A stretch of DNA of 64,000 nt from Bacteroidota bacterium (GTDB lineage: Bacteria > Bacteroidota > Bacteroidia > Chitinophagales > Chitinophagaceae): contig VGGR01000005.1 of the NCBI GenBank assembly GCA_016868585.1, positions 38,054 through 102,053 of the forward strand, in the 5' to 3' direction. The notes below the pieces were generated by a model that was not told where the DNA came from, did not search any database, and saw nothing but the letters and a program-made list of their open reading frames with translations. Numbering within the stretch: position 1 is the stretch's first letter; each line of letters starts with the position of its first letter. A program made the position numbers and the translations under genes. Positions 44,025-52,588 of the stretch are shown one piece after another.

Positions 44025-44883
44025 AACGCTTGGTGATAGGATCGTATGAAGCAATTCTCCGGTCACGAAGAAAAGGCCAATGCGTTCGGTAATAATCAGT
44101 TTTGGATAGATCAATATCTACCACAATTACTTCCTCCTTATCGTGTGAAGCCTGCCAAAGCACAGTCCCAAAAGGATTAGCCACAAATGAGCCGCCCCAG
44201 AATTGCATGGCGCCATTTTGTTCCAGTCCCACTCTGTTTACGCTGACCACATGCACTCCATTGGCTACAGCGTGGCTTCGCTGTATGGTTTGCCAGGCAC
44301 CATATTGCTCTGTGTTGGTAGCTGCATCTTGTGCGCTTGCCCAACCAATAGCAGTGGGATAAAATAATATTTCAGCCCCCATCAAGGACGTGATACGAGC
44401 AGCCTCAGGATACCACTGATCCCAGCAAATCAAAACACCAATGGTGGCAAATTTTGTTTTAAAAACCTTGTATCCAAGATCGCCGGGGGTAAAGTAGAAC
44501 TTCTCATAATAGGCGGGATCGTCTGGAATGTGCATTTTACGATATTTACCTAAATAAGTCCCGTCTGCATCAATTATAGCTGTAGTGTTGTGGTATAACC
44601 CCTCCGCACGTTTTTCAAAAAGCGAAGCAATAACCACAACTCCTTTAGTCTTGGCTATTGCCTGAATTTTTTCAGTAGTCGGGCCGGGGATAGATTCCGC
44701 CAGTAAAAAATTATCATAGGATTCAACATCACAGAAGTATAGTGATGTAAACAGCTCTTGTAAACAAACAATTTGCGCACCTTGAGCGGCCGCCTTTTCT
44801 ATTCCGACAATTGCCTTTTGGAGATTCGCCTCTTTATCAGCTACACAGCTCATTTGCACTACACCAATGGATACTTTTCGCAT
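44008..44883 (-). CDS. aguB: N-carbamoylputrescine amidase
   Basis: A 292-residue nitrilase-superfamily (CN hydrolase) enzyme. I chose the ATG at 44883, which a TATTTTTG promoter element precedes by 17 nt. The catalytic triad is visible as Glu in CLQELFTSLYF near residue 43, Lys in YRKMHIPDD near 114 and Cys in VLICWDQWYPEAARI near 150. It hydrolyses N-carbamoylputrescine to putrescine, CO2 and ammonia. With the overlapping aguA downstream it completes the agmatine route to putrescine. The arginine decarboxylase that makes agmatine is not in the window. Confidence 0.93.
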   Translation of the reverse strand: MRKVSIGVVQMSCVADKEANLQKAIVGIEKAAAQGAQIVCLQELFTSLYFCDVESYDNFLLAESIPGPTTEKIQAIAKTKGVVVIASLFEKRAEGLYHNTTAIIDADGTYLGKYRKMHIPDDPAYYEKFYFTPGDLGYKVFKTKFATIGVLICWDQWYPEAARITSLMGAEILFYPTAIGWASAQDAATNTEQYGAWQTIQRSHAVANGVHVVSVNRVGLEQNGAMQFWGGSFVANPFGTVLWQASHDKEEVIVVDIDLSKTDYYRTHWPFLRDRRIASYDPITKRYVDEH

Positions 44884-44900
44884 AGTTGGAGTTTGAGTAA

Positions 44901-44908
44901 CAAAAATA
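44901..44908 (-). promoter_or_regulatory. -7 promoter element for the aguB-aguA operon
   Basis: Minus-strand TATTTTTG matches TAnnTTTG and lies 17 nt before the aguB ATG at 44883. Together with the rplQ terminator just upstream it separates the agmatine genes from the ribosomal operon. Confidence 0.5.
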
Positions 44909-44948
44909 ATCGTTTCATGCAGGAGGAGAAACAAACAAGGCAGTTCTC

Positions 44949-44979
44949 CAAAAAAAATGCCCTCCGGCTGGAAGGCATT
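44949..44979 (-). terminator. Rho-independent terminator after rplQ
   Basis: On the minus strand AATGCCTTCC, a 4-nt loop AGCC, and GGAGGGCATT form a 10-bp stem (one G-U pair) followed by a run of eight T. It lies about 20 nt after the rplQ stop and ends the ribosomal operon. Confidence 0.9.
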
Positions 44980-44999
44980 GCAATGCACTTAGATTTGCT

Positions 45000-45500
45000 T
45001 TATGTGGAAGGAGCTTCTTCAGCAGGAGCAGCTGTATCGGCGGTTGGAGTAGCTTCCGCTGTTTTTTCAGCAGTTTTCTTGCGTCCACCAGCGCGACGTG
45101 TTTTCTTTGCTGTGCCTTTTTCTTCTCCCTTTTTATAGATCTCGTTAAAATCAACCAATTCGATCATTGCCATATCCGCATTATCACCAGGACGAAATCC
45201 CAATTTAATAATACGAGTATAGCCACCTGGCCGACCGGCAACCTTTTCTGCAACCGCACTAAAAAGTTCTTTGATGGCCTCTTTATCTTGCAAATAACCA
45301 AATACAATACGACGCTGGTGCGTGGTATTATCTTTTGCTTTGGTAATCAAGGGCTCCACAAAACCTCTTAGCGATTTTGCTTTGGCAGTAGTGGTTACAA
45401 TACGCTTGTGTTGAATTAACTGACAAGCCAGATTTCCGAGTAGCGCCTCCCGATGTGCTTTGGTGCGACCCAAGTTTTTTACTTTGTCTCCGTGACGCAT
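45000..45500 (-). CDS. rplQ: 50S ribosomal protein L17 with a charged C-terminal extension
   Basis: A 166-residue L17. The core (about residues 1-125) starts [20 protein letters not shown] and contains [13 protein letters not shown] and [20 protein letters not shown]. The last 40 residues are a low-complexity tail rich in Lys, Thr, Ala and Glu ([11 protein letters not shown] then [15 protein letters not shown]), as often seen in Bacteroidota L17 and absent from the E. coli protein (127 residues). L17 is a large-subunit protein near the exit tunnel. It is the last gene of the operon, followed by a strong terminator. Confidence 0.97.
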   Translation of the reverse strand: MRHGDKVKNLGRTKAHREALLGNLACQLIQHKRIVTTTAKAKSLRGFVEPLITKAKDNTTHQRRIVFGYLQDKEAIKELFSAVAEKVAGRPGGYTRIIKLGFRPGDNADMAMIELVDFNEIYKKGEEKGTAKKTRRAGGRKKTAEKTAEATPTADTAAPAEEAPST

Positions 45501-45580
45501 GACTGTTTGTTTTTAGCACTGCACCGTGTCAGGAATTGCAGTGGTTGCTACTGATACTATTCAGCAGCGGTTATCAATAA

Positions 45581-46582
45581 TTAAAATTCACGTACATCAA
45601 TACCCATTTTGGCAAGATCCATACCAAAATGTAATCCGCGCTCTTTGAGCACTTGTTCAATTTCAGACAGCGATTTCTGACCAAAGTTGCGGAACTTCAT
45701 CAGGTCTTCCTGTTCGTATTGAACCAGCTCACTGAGTGAGTTGATCTTAGCAGCTTTCAAACAATTGAAAGCACGTACTGAAAGATCTAGATCCTCCAAA
45801 GACGTTTTCAACACTTTGCGCAATTGCAAGGTTTGCTCGTCTACTAAATCTTCTTTCTTTTCTTCCTTATTGTCAAAGGTGATATTCTCATCAGTGATGA
45901 TCATCAAGTGCTGGATCAAAATACGAGAAGCTTGCTTCACGGCTTCCTCAGGATGAATAGTTCCATCCGTAGAAACTTCCATGATCAATTTTTCAAAGTC
46001 TGTACGCTGCTCCACACGGGTATTTTCAATACTGTATTTTACATTCTTTATGGGTGTAAAAATGGCGTCAGTTGGAATATATCCAAGTGGAGATTCCTTT
46101 GGTTTGTTGTCCTCCGCAGGAACGTATCCGCGACCTTTTTCAATGGTCAACTCGATATCCAGGCGCGCAGAACTATCCAAGGTGCAAATTGACAGATCAG
46201 GGTTCATGACCTGGAAAGCCTGTGTGTTTTCACCGATCATAGCTGCCGTGAACTCAGTCTTGTTCTTAACAGAGATGATTATTTTTTCACTGGTGAAATC
46301 CTGATCACCAATCTTTTTGAAACGAACTTGTTTCAAGTTTAACAAAAGTTCTACCACGTCTTCGCTTACTCCTTTTAAAGTAGCGAACTCGTGATCGACT
46401 CCTTCGATTTTGATGCCCACAATTGCATAACCCTCCAAGGAGTTAAGCAATACGCGGCGGAGTGCATTCCCGATAGTTACACCGTATCCAGGCTCCAATG
46501 GGCGGAACTCGAATAGAGCATTAAAATCAGTAGCCTTCTGTAATATGATCTTATCAGGTTTTTGAAAATTGAGAATTGCCAT
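45581..46582 (-). CDS. rpoA: RNA polymerase alpha subunit
   Basis: A 333-residue alpha subunit. The N-terminal assembly domain (about 1-235) includes RPLEPGYGVTIGNALRRVLLNS near residue 30, which dimerises and contacts beta and beta'. The C-terminal domain (about 255-325) has the helix-hairpin-helix elements LDLSVRAFNCLKAAKINSL and FGQKSLSEIEQVL, which bind UP elements and activators. It lies in the usual place between rpsD and rplQ. Codons and length are ordinary. Confidence 0.98.
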   Translation of the reverse strand: MAILNFQKPDKIILQKATDFNALFEFRPLEPGYGVTIGNALRRVLLNSLEGYAIVGIKIEGVDHEFATLKGVSEDVVELLLNLKQVRFKKIGDQDFTSEKIIISVKNKTEFTAAMIGENTQAFQVMNPDLSICTLDSSARLDIELTIEKGRGYVPAEDNKPKESPLGYIPTDAIFTPIKNVKYSIENTRVEQRTDFEKLIMEVSTDGTIHPEEAVKQASRILIQHLMIITDENITFDNKEEKKEDLVDEQTLQLRKVLKTSLEDLDLSVRAFNCLKAAKINSLSELVQYEQEDLMKFRNFGQKSLSEIEQVLKERGLHFGMDLAKMGIDVREF

Positions 46583-46620
46583 ACGTTTATTTTTTCGGTG
46601 AGAGGTATTACCTCATTGGT

Positions 46621-47226
46621 TTACTTAGAATACAATTCAACGATCAGCTGTTCCTTGATGTTCTCAGGAACATTTTCACGCTCAGGATAAGTGATAAACG
46701 TACCCTTCATTTCAGTCTCATTAAAATCAAGCCATCCAAACTTTGGATTTTTACCACGGATGGGGCTAGTGATAGAAGTACGTGTACGACTGCTGTCTTT
46801 AATCGTAACTACATCACCTGGCTTCAATGAGTAGGAGGGGATATTTACAACATGACCATTCACCTCAATGTGCTTGTGGCTCACAAGCTGACGGGCTCCA
46901 GGGCGCGAAGGAGAGATACCCATACGAAATACGGTGTTATCCAACCTGGCTTCCAGGAGCTTGATCAGGTTTTCACCAGTTACACCTTTACGACGGGCAG
47001 CTTCTTCAAATGTTTTGCGGAATTGCTTTTCCAGTACACCATAGGTATACTTTGCCTTTTGCTTTTCACGAAGTTGTAGTGCGTACTCGCCAAGCGTTTT
47101 ACGCTTGCGCTTGTCTCCGTGTTGGCCTGGAGGGTTACTGTTTTTACCCAACCATTTGCCATTTCCCAAAATGGGTTCCCCGAAAATACGGGAGATCTTG
47201 GTCTTAGGACCATTGTAACGTGCCAT
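46621..47226 (-). CDS. rpsD: 30S ribosomal protein S4
   Basis: A 201-residue primary rRNA-binding protein, starting MARYNGPKTKISR, with the S4 RNA-binding domain around residues 90-155 (RLDNTVFRMGISPSRPGARQLVSH). S4 nucleates assembly of the 16S 5' domain and in enterobacteria represses its operon through an mRNA pseudoknot. Here the 114-nt gap before the gene holds crossing inverted repeats that could do the same (see findings). Confidence 0.98.
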   Translation of the reverse strand: MARYNGPKTKISRIFGEPILGNGKWLGKNSNPPGQHGDKRKRKTLGEYALQLREKQKAKYTYGVLEKQFRKTFEEAARRKGVTGENLIKLLEARLDNTVFRMGISPSRPGARQLVSHKHIEVNGHVVNIPSYSLKPGDVVTIKDSSRTRTSITSPIRGKNPKFGWLDFNETEMKGTFITYPERENVPENIKEQLIVELYSK

Positions 47227-47241
47227 AGTACTTGTTCATTG

Positions 47242-47302
47242 AAGCTTTTTTTAAAACCGGTGCAACGATCGGTAAAAAGCTTTAAAAAATTAATCGTGCA
47301 CC
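47242..47302 (-). promoter_or_regulatory. possible pseudoknot leader upstream of rpsD
   Basis: In mRNA orientation GGTGCACGAT (47302-47293) can pair with ATCGTTGCACC (47269-47259, one bulge), and AAGCTTTTT (47282-47274) with AAAAAGCTT (47250-47242). The two helices interleave, the geometry of an H-type pseudoknot, and end 15 nt before the rpsD start. The unusually long gap for this operon and S4's known pseudoknot autoregulation elsewhere make an autoregulatory site plausible; it is not proven. Confidence 0.5.
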
Positions 47303-47340
47303 CTTTAACAAAATGAAACTACTGGCGTCGAACTATAATA

Positions 47341-47748
47341 TTATACGCGTCTCTTTTTAGGAGGACGGCATCCGTTGTGAGGCATTGGCGTCACATCTTT
47401 GATCATCACTACTTCAATTCCACTTTGAGACAAGGAACGAATAGCCCCCTCACGGCCAGCACCCGGACCTTTCACGTACACATCTACACGTTTCAACCCT
47501 GCATCAAATGCCACTTTTGCAGCATCGGCAGCAGCCATCTGTGCCGCATAAGGGGTATTTTTTTTAGAACCGCGAAAACCCATTTTACCAGCACTGCTCC
47601 AGGAAATAACCTGCCCGGTTTTGTTGGTAAAACTTACAATAATATTATTGAATGTCGCAGAAATGTGCGCATCACCATAAGAGTCAACTTTAACGATTCT
47701 TTTTTTCGAGGCATGCTTTACGCTGGGCTGTTGTTGTGCTTTTGCCAT
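47341..47748 (-). CDS. rpsK: 30S ribosomal protein S11
   Basis: A 135-residue S11. The core motifs [19 protein letters not shown] near residue 28 and the C-terminal [17 protein letters not shown] are fully typical. A short basic N-terminal extension ([16 protein letters not shown]) precedes the core. S11 binds the platform of the 30S subunit near the mRNA exit. It lies 35 nt after rpsM in the conserved alpha-operon order. Confidence 0.98.
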   Translation of the reverse strand: MAKAQQQPSVKHASKKRIVKVDSYGDAHISATFNNIIVSFTNKTGQVISWSSAGKMGFRGSKKNTPYAAQMAAADAAKVAFDAGLKRVDVYVKGPGAGREGAIRSLSQSGIEVVMIKDVTPMPHNGCRPPKKRRV

Positions 47749-47783
47749 TGTGTTACTTGAGGTAGTCTTTTAAATATTAGCTA

Positions 47784-48164
47784 TTATTTCTTAGGCGCCT
47801 TCTTTTTACCTGCAACTGTTCTACGCTTTCCTTTGCGAGTACGGCTATTTGTTTTGGTACGCTGACCACGAACCGGCAATCCTTTACGATGACGGAGTCC
47901 GCGGTAGCAAGCGATATCCAACAAACGCTTGATACTCATTTGCACCTCGGAACGCAGCTGACCTTCCACTTTTAATTCCTCAGTGATAATGCTACGAATG
48001 GTGTTCAATTCATCGTCATTCCATTCGTTCACTTTCTTGTTACGATCGATATTGTGCTTATCGAGAATATAACGAGCAGTAGAAGGACCAATTCCATAGA
48101 TATAGGTCAACCCAATCTCCCCTCTTTTCTGTTTTGGTAAATCAACACCGGCAATACGAGCCAT
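47784..48164 (-). CDS. rpsM: 30S ribosomal protein S13
   Basis: A 126-residue S13 starting [20 protein letters not shown], with the helix-two-turns-helix region ([14 protein letters not shown]) and the conserved [20 protein letters not shown] near the C-terminus, followed by a basic tail. It forms the inter-subunit bridge at the 30S head and contacts the P-site tRNA. It lies 35 nt after rpmJ. Confidence 0.98.
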   Translation of the reverse strand: MARIAGVDLPKQKRGEIGLTYIYGIGPSTARYILDKHNIDRNKKVNEWNDDELNTIRSIITEELKVEGQLRSEVQMSIKRLLDIACYRGLRHRKGLPVRGQRTKTNSRTRKGKRRTVAGKKKAPKK

Positions 48165-48199
48165 AATTGACTATTAATATTAATTAGTTCAAAATAGGA

Positions 48200-48316
48200 T
48201 TATCCCTGGCGCTGCTTGAAGCGAGGATTTTTTTTGTTAATGATATACAGCTTGCCTTTACGACGTACAATCTTACAATCTGCGCTGCGCTTTTTGATAG
48301 CGGCTCTTACTTTCAT
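48200..48316 (-). CDS. rpmJ: 50S ribosomal protein L36
   Basis: A 38-residue L36 read directly on the minus strand: it begins [20 protein letters not shown] and ends NPRFKQRQG. It is too short for ordinary gene finding but lies in its conserved place between infA and rpsM. Of the four zinc-ligand positions of the C+ form (normally two Cys, one Cys and one His) only the Cys in ADCK remains, so this is the zinc-free C- form. Confidence 0.95.
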   Translation of the reverse strand: MKVRAAIKKRSADCKIVRRKGKLYIINKKNPRFKQRQG

Positions 48317-48336
48317 CTTTTTTCTGTTTAACAGTC

Positions 48337-48555
48337 TTATTTATAGCGGAAATTAATCCGACCCCTTGTCAAATCATAGGGAGAAAGTTCAACACCAACT
48401 TTATCACCGGGGAGAATACGGATGTAGTGCATTCGCATTTTTCCGGAGATCGTAGCGAGGATTTCATGTCCATTTTCAAGTTTTACCCGGAACATTGCAT
48501 TGGATAAGGCTTCAATAATGACTCCATCCTGCTTAATCAGCGGTTGTTTCGACAT
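48337..48555 (-). CDS. infA: translation initiation factor IF-1
   Basis: A 72-residue single S1/OB-fold protein starting [20 protein letters not shown], with [20 protein letters not shown] and [20 protein letters not shown]. It occupies the 30S A site during initiation. Here it is the first gene of the operon: secY and map, its usual upstream neighbours, are absent and homogentisate dioxygenase lies upstream instead. A TATCTTTG promoter element lies 16 nt before the ATG. Confidence 0.98.
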   Translation of the reverse strand: MSKQPLIKQDGVIIEALSNAMFRVKLENGHEILATISGKMRMHYIRILPGDKVGVELSPYDLTRGRINFRYK

Positions 48556-48571
48556 ACGATTTTAAGGGGTG

Positions 48572-48579
48572 CAAAGATA
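48572..48579 (-). promoter_or_regulatory. -7 promoter element for the infA-rplQ operon
   Basis: Minus-strand TATCTTTG matches TAnnTTTG and lies 16 nt before the infA ATG at 48555. It is the only candidate promoter in the 78-nt gap after the homogentisate dioxygenase gene and would drive the whole ribosomal operon. Confidence 0.55.
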
Positions 48580-48633
48580 AGCTGTTATCAGCGAAGAACG
48601 AAGAAAATTGCTAAAATTTTGAAAGCGAAGCAA

Positions 48634-49791
48634 TTACTCAGCCCAACTCATCACATAGTCTTGATTTTCAATATCTAAGGCCTGCTTGGTTAACATAAGC
48701 GGACGGAAAGTGTCCACCATCACTGCCAATTCCTTTGTTTCCTTGGTACCAATGCTTTTTTGAACAGCCCCCGGGTGAGGCCCGTGGGGGATACCAGCCG
48801 GATGCAAAGTGATCATACCACGGGTAACTTTTTTGCGACTCATAAAATCGCCATCCACGTAGTAAAGCACTTCATCACTATCAATGTTGCTGTGATTGTA
48901 TGGTGCCGGAATTGCCTGTGGGTGATAGTCATAAAGTCGGGGCACAAATGAGCAAACCACAAAACTGTTTGTTTCAAAAGTTTGGTGAATGGGAGGCGGC
49001 ATGTGCACGCGACCCGTGATGGGCTCAAAATCATGAATGGAAAAAATATACGGATAGCAGCAGCCATCCCAACCTATTACATCAAAAGGATGAGTGCCGT
49101 AATAAAGTCCGTACAGCATTCCTTTTTTCTTCGCACGAATTAAAAAATCTCCCTTTTGATCGATGGTCAACAAATCTTGTGGAGGCCTGATATCCCTTTC
49201 ACAAAAAGGAGAATGTTCCATGAGTTGCCCAAGGCGGCTCATGTATCTTTTGGGGAAATAGAGTGGCGAAAAAGATTCTACAATAAATAATCGATTTACA
49301 GTAGTATCAAAATGTATCTGATAAATAGTTCCTCTTGGTAACACAATATAATCGCCATAAGAAAAAGGAAGCTGTCCATATTGTGTAATCACTTTCCCGG
49401 ACCCCTCATGTACAAAGATCAACTCATCAGCATTCGTGTTCTTATAAAAATAATCAGTCATGCTTTGTTGGGGCGAAGCCAAAACAATATGACAATCGCT
49501 ATTGACTAAAACAGGTACACGACTTTTCAGATAATCGGCCTCAGGCTTAATCTTGAACCCTTCGAAGCTGCGGTGCTTTAACATTTTTTCCTCTGCGATC
49601 TGCGGAGAAACATCCAATTGTTGCTCCGTTTTTATGATTTGCGTGGGAGGATGACAATGGTAGAGCAAGGAATAATCATCACTAAAACCCTCCGTGGAAA
49701 AGAGCTGTTCGCTATACAAGGTTCCATCCGGCTTAAGAAACTGTATATGCCGTTTGTGCGGAATTTGTCCAAGTTTATAATAATGTGCCAT
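48634..49791 (-). CDS. hmgA: homogentisate 1,2-dioxygenase
   Basis: A 385-residue member of the Bacteroidota-type homogentisate dioxygenases. A central cupin region contains HEGSGKVITQYGQLPFSYGD near residue 130 and the C-terminal HPAGIPHGPHPG near 328 carries iron-ligand histidines. The enzyme opens homogentisate to maleylacetoacetate in tyrosine catabolism. The next enzymes (maleylacetoacetate isomerase, fumarylacetoacetase) and 4-hydroxyphenylpyruvate dioxygenase are not in the window. It lies upstream of infA on the same strand, an unusual neighbour. Confidence 0.85.
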   Translation of the reverse strand: MAHYYKLGQIPHKRHIQFLKPDGTLYSEQLFSTEGFSDDYSLLYHCHPPTQIIKTEQQLDVSPQIAEEKMLKHRSFEGFKIKPEADYLKSRVPVLVNSDCHIVLASPQQSMTDYFYKNTNADELIFVHEGSGKVITQYGQLPFSYGDYIVLPRGTIYQIHFDTTVNRLFIVESFSPLYFPKRYMSRLGQLMEHSPFCERDIRPPQDLLTIDQKGDFLIRAKKKGMLYGLYYGTHPFDVIGWDGCCYPYIFSIHDFEPITGRVHMPPPIHQTFETNSFVVCSFVPRLYDYHPQAIPAPYNHSNIDSDEVLYYVDGDFMSRKKVTRGMITLHPAGIPHGPHPGAVQKSIGTKETKELAVMVDTFRPLMLTKQALDIENQDYVMSWAE

Positions 49792-49827
49792 AGTAGTTCA
49801 ATCGTTAGGATGTAGAACAAGCAGCAA

Positions 49828-50259
49828 TCATGCCCCAGGAAAAAGTGGTCTTCCTACCTCCCTCCCTGGCCAAGGAATACCTGCCAAGATTAAAACCAAT
49901 GCAATAACCAACAGCCAGGTAAAGGAGCGAAAATTGAGTTGTTTGGCCTTTGCCCGCGCCATTGTAATAAACACTATTGAGGAGACCATTAGTACAGGAT
50001 GCTCTATCAGAAAAAACCGATAAGATGAATCACTCATCACTGAACTGCCGGCTGGAAGATTTAATGTTGTCCAGCCATATTTGCCCGCAACGGTGAGATA
50101 AACTCCTATAAGTAACATCGTATGGGCAGCTATCATCAGCCAAAGGCTACTACTACGAATGGACTCTTTTTTGGCAATTGCTTGAACTAAATTCCAAAGA
50201 AGTAACAATAGTAACACCCAACGAAGGACATTGTGCAAGTGCAAGAGTCCGGTTTCCAT
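49828..50259 (-). CDS. four-helix membrane protein of unknown function (cytochrome B-like)
   Basis: A 143-residue integral membrane protein with four predicted transmembrane helices (about residues 13-25, 37-57, 82-99, 112-128). It starts METGLLHLHNVLRWVLLLLL. Histidines fall in or near helices 1, 2 and 3 (HLHN, AAHTM, IEHP), which gave relatives the name cytochrome B, but heme binding is not established. It is 36 nt upstream of the dioxygenase gene on the same strand. No function is assigned. Confidence 0.6.
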   Translation of the reverse strand: METGLLHLHNVLRWVLLLLLLWNLVQAIAKKESIRSSSLWLMIAAHTMLLIGVYLTVAGKYGWTTLNLPAGSSVMSDSSYRFFLIEHPVLMVSSIVFITMARAKAKQLNFRSFTWLLVIALVLILAGIPWPGREVGRPLFPGA

Positions 50260-50298
50260 ATAGCATTTGTTTAGGTAAACAAATGTATGAAGCCTTTC

Positions 50299-51393
50299 TT
50301 ACTCTACCCAGTCGGCCACAAAAACATTCGTATCCCGGGTACCTCCATTGTTACGATTGCTTGCAAATACCAAACGCTTTCCATCCGGGCTAAACATAGG
50401 AAATGCATCAAAGCCTTTGTCACGGCTCACTTTTTGCAAGTTGGATCCATCTCCGTTGATAATGTATAGATTAAAGGGAAATCCACGCTTGTATTCATGG
50501 TTAGAGGCAAAGATAATACGCTTGCTATCAGGCATAAAAGTAGGCGCCCAATTGGCCTGTCCAAAATTGGTAACCTGCTTTGCCTCAGATCCATCTGCAT
50601 TGGCAACCCAAACTTCCATATTGGTGGGGGCCACTAAATCTTGTGCCAGCAACTCTTTGTACTCTGAGATGGCCGCTTCAGTTTTTGGACGAGAAGCACG
50701 CCAAATTATTTTTTTTCCATCCGGGCTAAACCAGGCTCCGCCGTCGTACCCCAATTCATAGGTTATTCTTAGCTCTTTTTCGGTTTTAAGGTCCATGATA
50801 TAAAGCTCAATATCACCATCCTTGGTGCTGGTGTAAATCATTTTCTTACCATCCGGTGAAAGGGTAGCCTCAGCATCATAAAATGGAGAGTTTGTTAATT
50901 GCTTTACGATTTTTCCAGTCAAATCAGATTGGAAAATATCATAGCCCCGGTATAGGGGCCATATGTATTTGTTGCCATATTTAGCACGATCCGGCACAGG
51001 CGGACAATCACTGCTGGCCAAATGGGTGGATGCATAAATAATATGTCGATTGTCCTTCATGAAAAAAGCACAGGTAGTTCTACCCTTTCCGGTACTGACT
51101 AATTTATATTCAAATGGCTCAGCAGCAGTAGTAGGAACACGTCCTACAAAAATTTGATCGCAGGGGATTCCGTCTTTTACAGCTGTACGTTGAAAAACCA
51201 GCGACTTTCCATCATAGCTCCAGTACGCTTCAGCATTGTCACCTCCAAATGTTAATTGTCGAATATTTTTAAGATGGGATTCTTCTGCATACCGAATACT
51301 ATCCTGTCCATATAGCTGAATTTGAAAAAAAACAAGCAGTAAGCAAATCACAGAAAAAGTGCTACCAAGTGCAGGTGCAAACAAATTATTCAT
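50299..51393 (-). CDS. secreted TolB-like PD40 beta-propeller protein
   Basis: A 364-residue exported protein with a signal peptide (STFSVICLLLVFFQIQLYGQ) and five or six WD40-like PD40 repeats, recognisable as YWSYDGKSLVFQR, TLSPDGKKMIYTSTKDGD, WFSPDGKKIIWRAS, TFMPDSKRIIFASNHE and MFSPDGKRLVFASNRN. The fold is that of the TolB C-terminal propeller, but the N-terminal TolB domain is absent, so it is not TolB itself. The binding partner is unknown. A TAACTTTG promoter element lies at 51413-51420. Confidence 0.8.
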   Translation of the reverse strand: MNNLFAPALGSTFSVICLLLVFFQIQLYGQDSIRYAEESHLKNIRQLTFGGDNAEAYWSYDGKSLVFQRTAVKDGIPCDQIFVGRVPTTAAEPFEYKLVSTGKGRTTCAFFMKDNRHIIYASTHLASSDCPPVPDRAKYGNKYIWPLYRGYDIFQSDLTGKIVKQLTNSPFYDAEATLSPDGKKMIYTSTKDGDIELYIMDLKTEKELRITYELGYDGGAWFSPDGKKIIWRASRPKTEAAISEYKELLAQDLVAPTNMEVWVANADGSEAKQVTNFGQANWAPTFMPDSKRIIFASNHEYKRGFPFNLYIINGDGSNLQKVSRDKGFDAFPMFSPDGKRLVFASNRNNGGTRDTNVFVADWVE

Positions 51394-51412
51394 GCGTTTC
51401 TTTTGTAGCGTG

Positions 51413-51420
51413 CAAAGTTA
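51413..51420 (-). promoter_or_regulatory. -7 promoter element for the PD40 propeller gene
   Basis: Minus-strand TAACTTTG matches TAnnTTTG and lies 19 nt before the ATG at 51393. Confidence 0.5.
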
Positions 51421-51479
51421 TCTATGCGGCAGGGTTCAAGTGTCAGCCCATTGTAAAAAATGATTAGTAACTTGCAGCC

Positions 51480-52139
51480 ATGCCGATTGTAGCCCCCTCT
51501 CTGCTCTCCGCAAATTTCCTGAATCTTCAGGCTGATTGTGAGCTTCTTAACAAAAGTGAAGCAGACTGGTACCACCTGGATGTGATGGATGGAAATTTTG
51601 TTCCTAACATCAGCTTTGGCCCTATGTTGATTCAGTTTTTTAGAAAGACCACCCCCAAGATTTGTGATGTGCATCTAATGATTGAAAAGCCTGAGCGCTA
51701 TCTGACTGCATTCAAGGACGCAGGAGCAGATATCATTACTGTGCATGCTGAGGCTTGCACACATCTTCACAGAACTATTCAGCAAATAAAAGAATTGGGT
51801 GTAAAAGCAGGAGTAGCCCTTAACCCACATACACCCGTTGCGAGTCTTGCAAACGTCATAAAAGAACTTGATTTAGTTTGCTTGATGAGTGTGAATCCGG
51901 GATTTGGCGGACAACAATTCATTCCCTCAACGCTACCAAAGATCACCGAACTAAAAAAACTGATCAGACAAAATAGTTCAACTGCCGTCATTGAAATTGA
52001 TGGTGGTGTAACACTGCAAAATGCTCCAGCAATAGTCGAAGCTGGTGCTGATGTACTAGTAGCAGGCAATACCGTTTTTAAATCCAAGGATCCCCTTTCT
52101 ACCATAGCTTCACTCAAGCGAATTGGAACGAACAAATGA
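51480..52139 (+). CDS. rpe: ribulose-phosphate 3-epimerase
   Basis: A 219-residue (beta/alpha)8 barrel of normal length. It starts MPIVAPSLLSANFLNLQAD, has DWYHLDVMDGNFVPNISFGP near residue 34 with the metal-binding His and Asp, DVHLMIEKPE near 65, and VNPGFGGQQFIP and the final DGGVTLQNAP for phosphate and metal binding. It interconverts ribulose-5-P and xylulose-5-P in the pentose phosphate pathway. The GNAT gene overlaps its end by 4 nt (ATGA). Confidence 0.96.
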   Translation: MPIVAPSLLSANFLNLQADCELLNKSEADWYHLDVMDGNFVPNISFGPMLIQFFRKTTPKICDVHLMIEKPERYLTAFKDAGADIITVHAEACTHLHRTIQQIKELGVKAGVALNPHTPVASLANVIKELDLVCLMSVNPGFGGQQFIPSTLPKITELKKLIRQNSSTAVIEIDGGVTLQNAPAIVEAGADVLVAGNTVFKSKDPLSTIASLKRIGTNK

Positions 52140-52588
52140 GTAAAATCCATTGGTCACTATTAAAATTTGAGGAGCTTTCTCTATCAGATTGCTATGCATT
52201 ATTGCAATTAAGATCTGCCATTTTTGTAGTAGAACAGCAATGCGTTTATTTGGATATGGACAATAAAGATCAGCAGGCATGGCATTTGCTTGGTAAAATA
52301 AATGGCCAATTGGTAGCCTACACCCGCTTGCTGCCCGCAGGCCTGGCCTATGATCATTGTTCCATTTCACGCGTAGTTACTGCAGCAACCCATCGAAGAA
52401 CCGGTGCGGGCAAACTTTTAATGGCAGAATCGATCCTAAGCTGTGAAAAATTATTTGGAAAAGGCCCCATAGAAATAGGTGCTCAATTATATCTTGAAAA
52501 ATTCTACCAGTCTTTTGGATTTAACAGAGCAGGTGAAATTTATTTAGAAGATGGGATCGAACACATTCATATGATCCGGACGGCTTAA
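52136..52588 (+). CDS. GNAT family N-acetyltransferase (ElaA-like)
   Basis: A 150-residue ElaA-type acetyltransferase. It has the family start WSLLKFEELSLSDCYALLQL and RSAIFVVEQQCVYLDMDNKD, then the acetyl-CoA-binding segment RRTGAGKLLMAESI near residue 95 (normally RxxGxG) and a C-terminal FYQSFGF. The substrate is unknown. The ATG overlaps the rpe stop, so it is coupled to rpe. Its TAA stop overlaps that of uvrA (TTAA at 52585-52588). Confidence 0.85.
   Translation: MSKIHWSLLKFEELSLSDCYALLQLRSAIFVVEQQCVYLDMDNKDQQAWHLLGKINGQLVAYTRLLPAGLAYDHCSISRVVTAATHRRTGAGKLLMAESILSCEKLFGKGPIEIGAQLYLEKFYQSFGFNRAGEIYLEDGIEHIHMIRTA

Noticed and set aside
45517..45543. CACTGCA/TGCAGTG hairpin before rplQ as a regulatory leader
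   Set aside because: A 7-bp stem with a 13-nt loop is common by chance and nothing else supports it.
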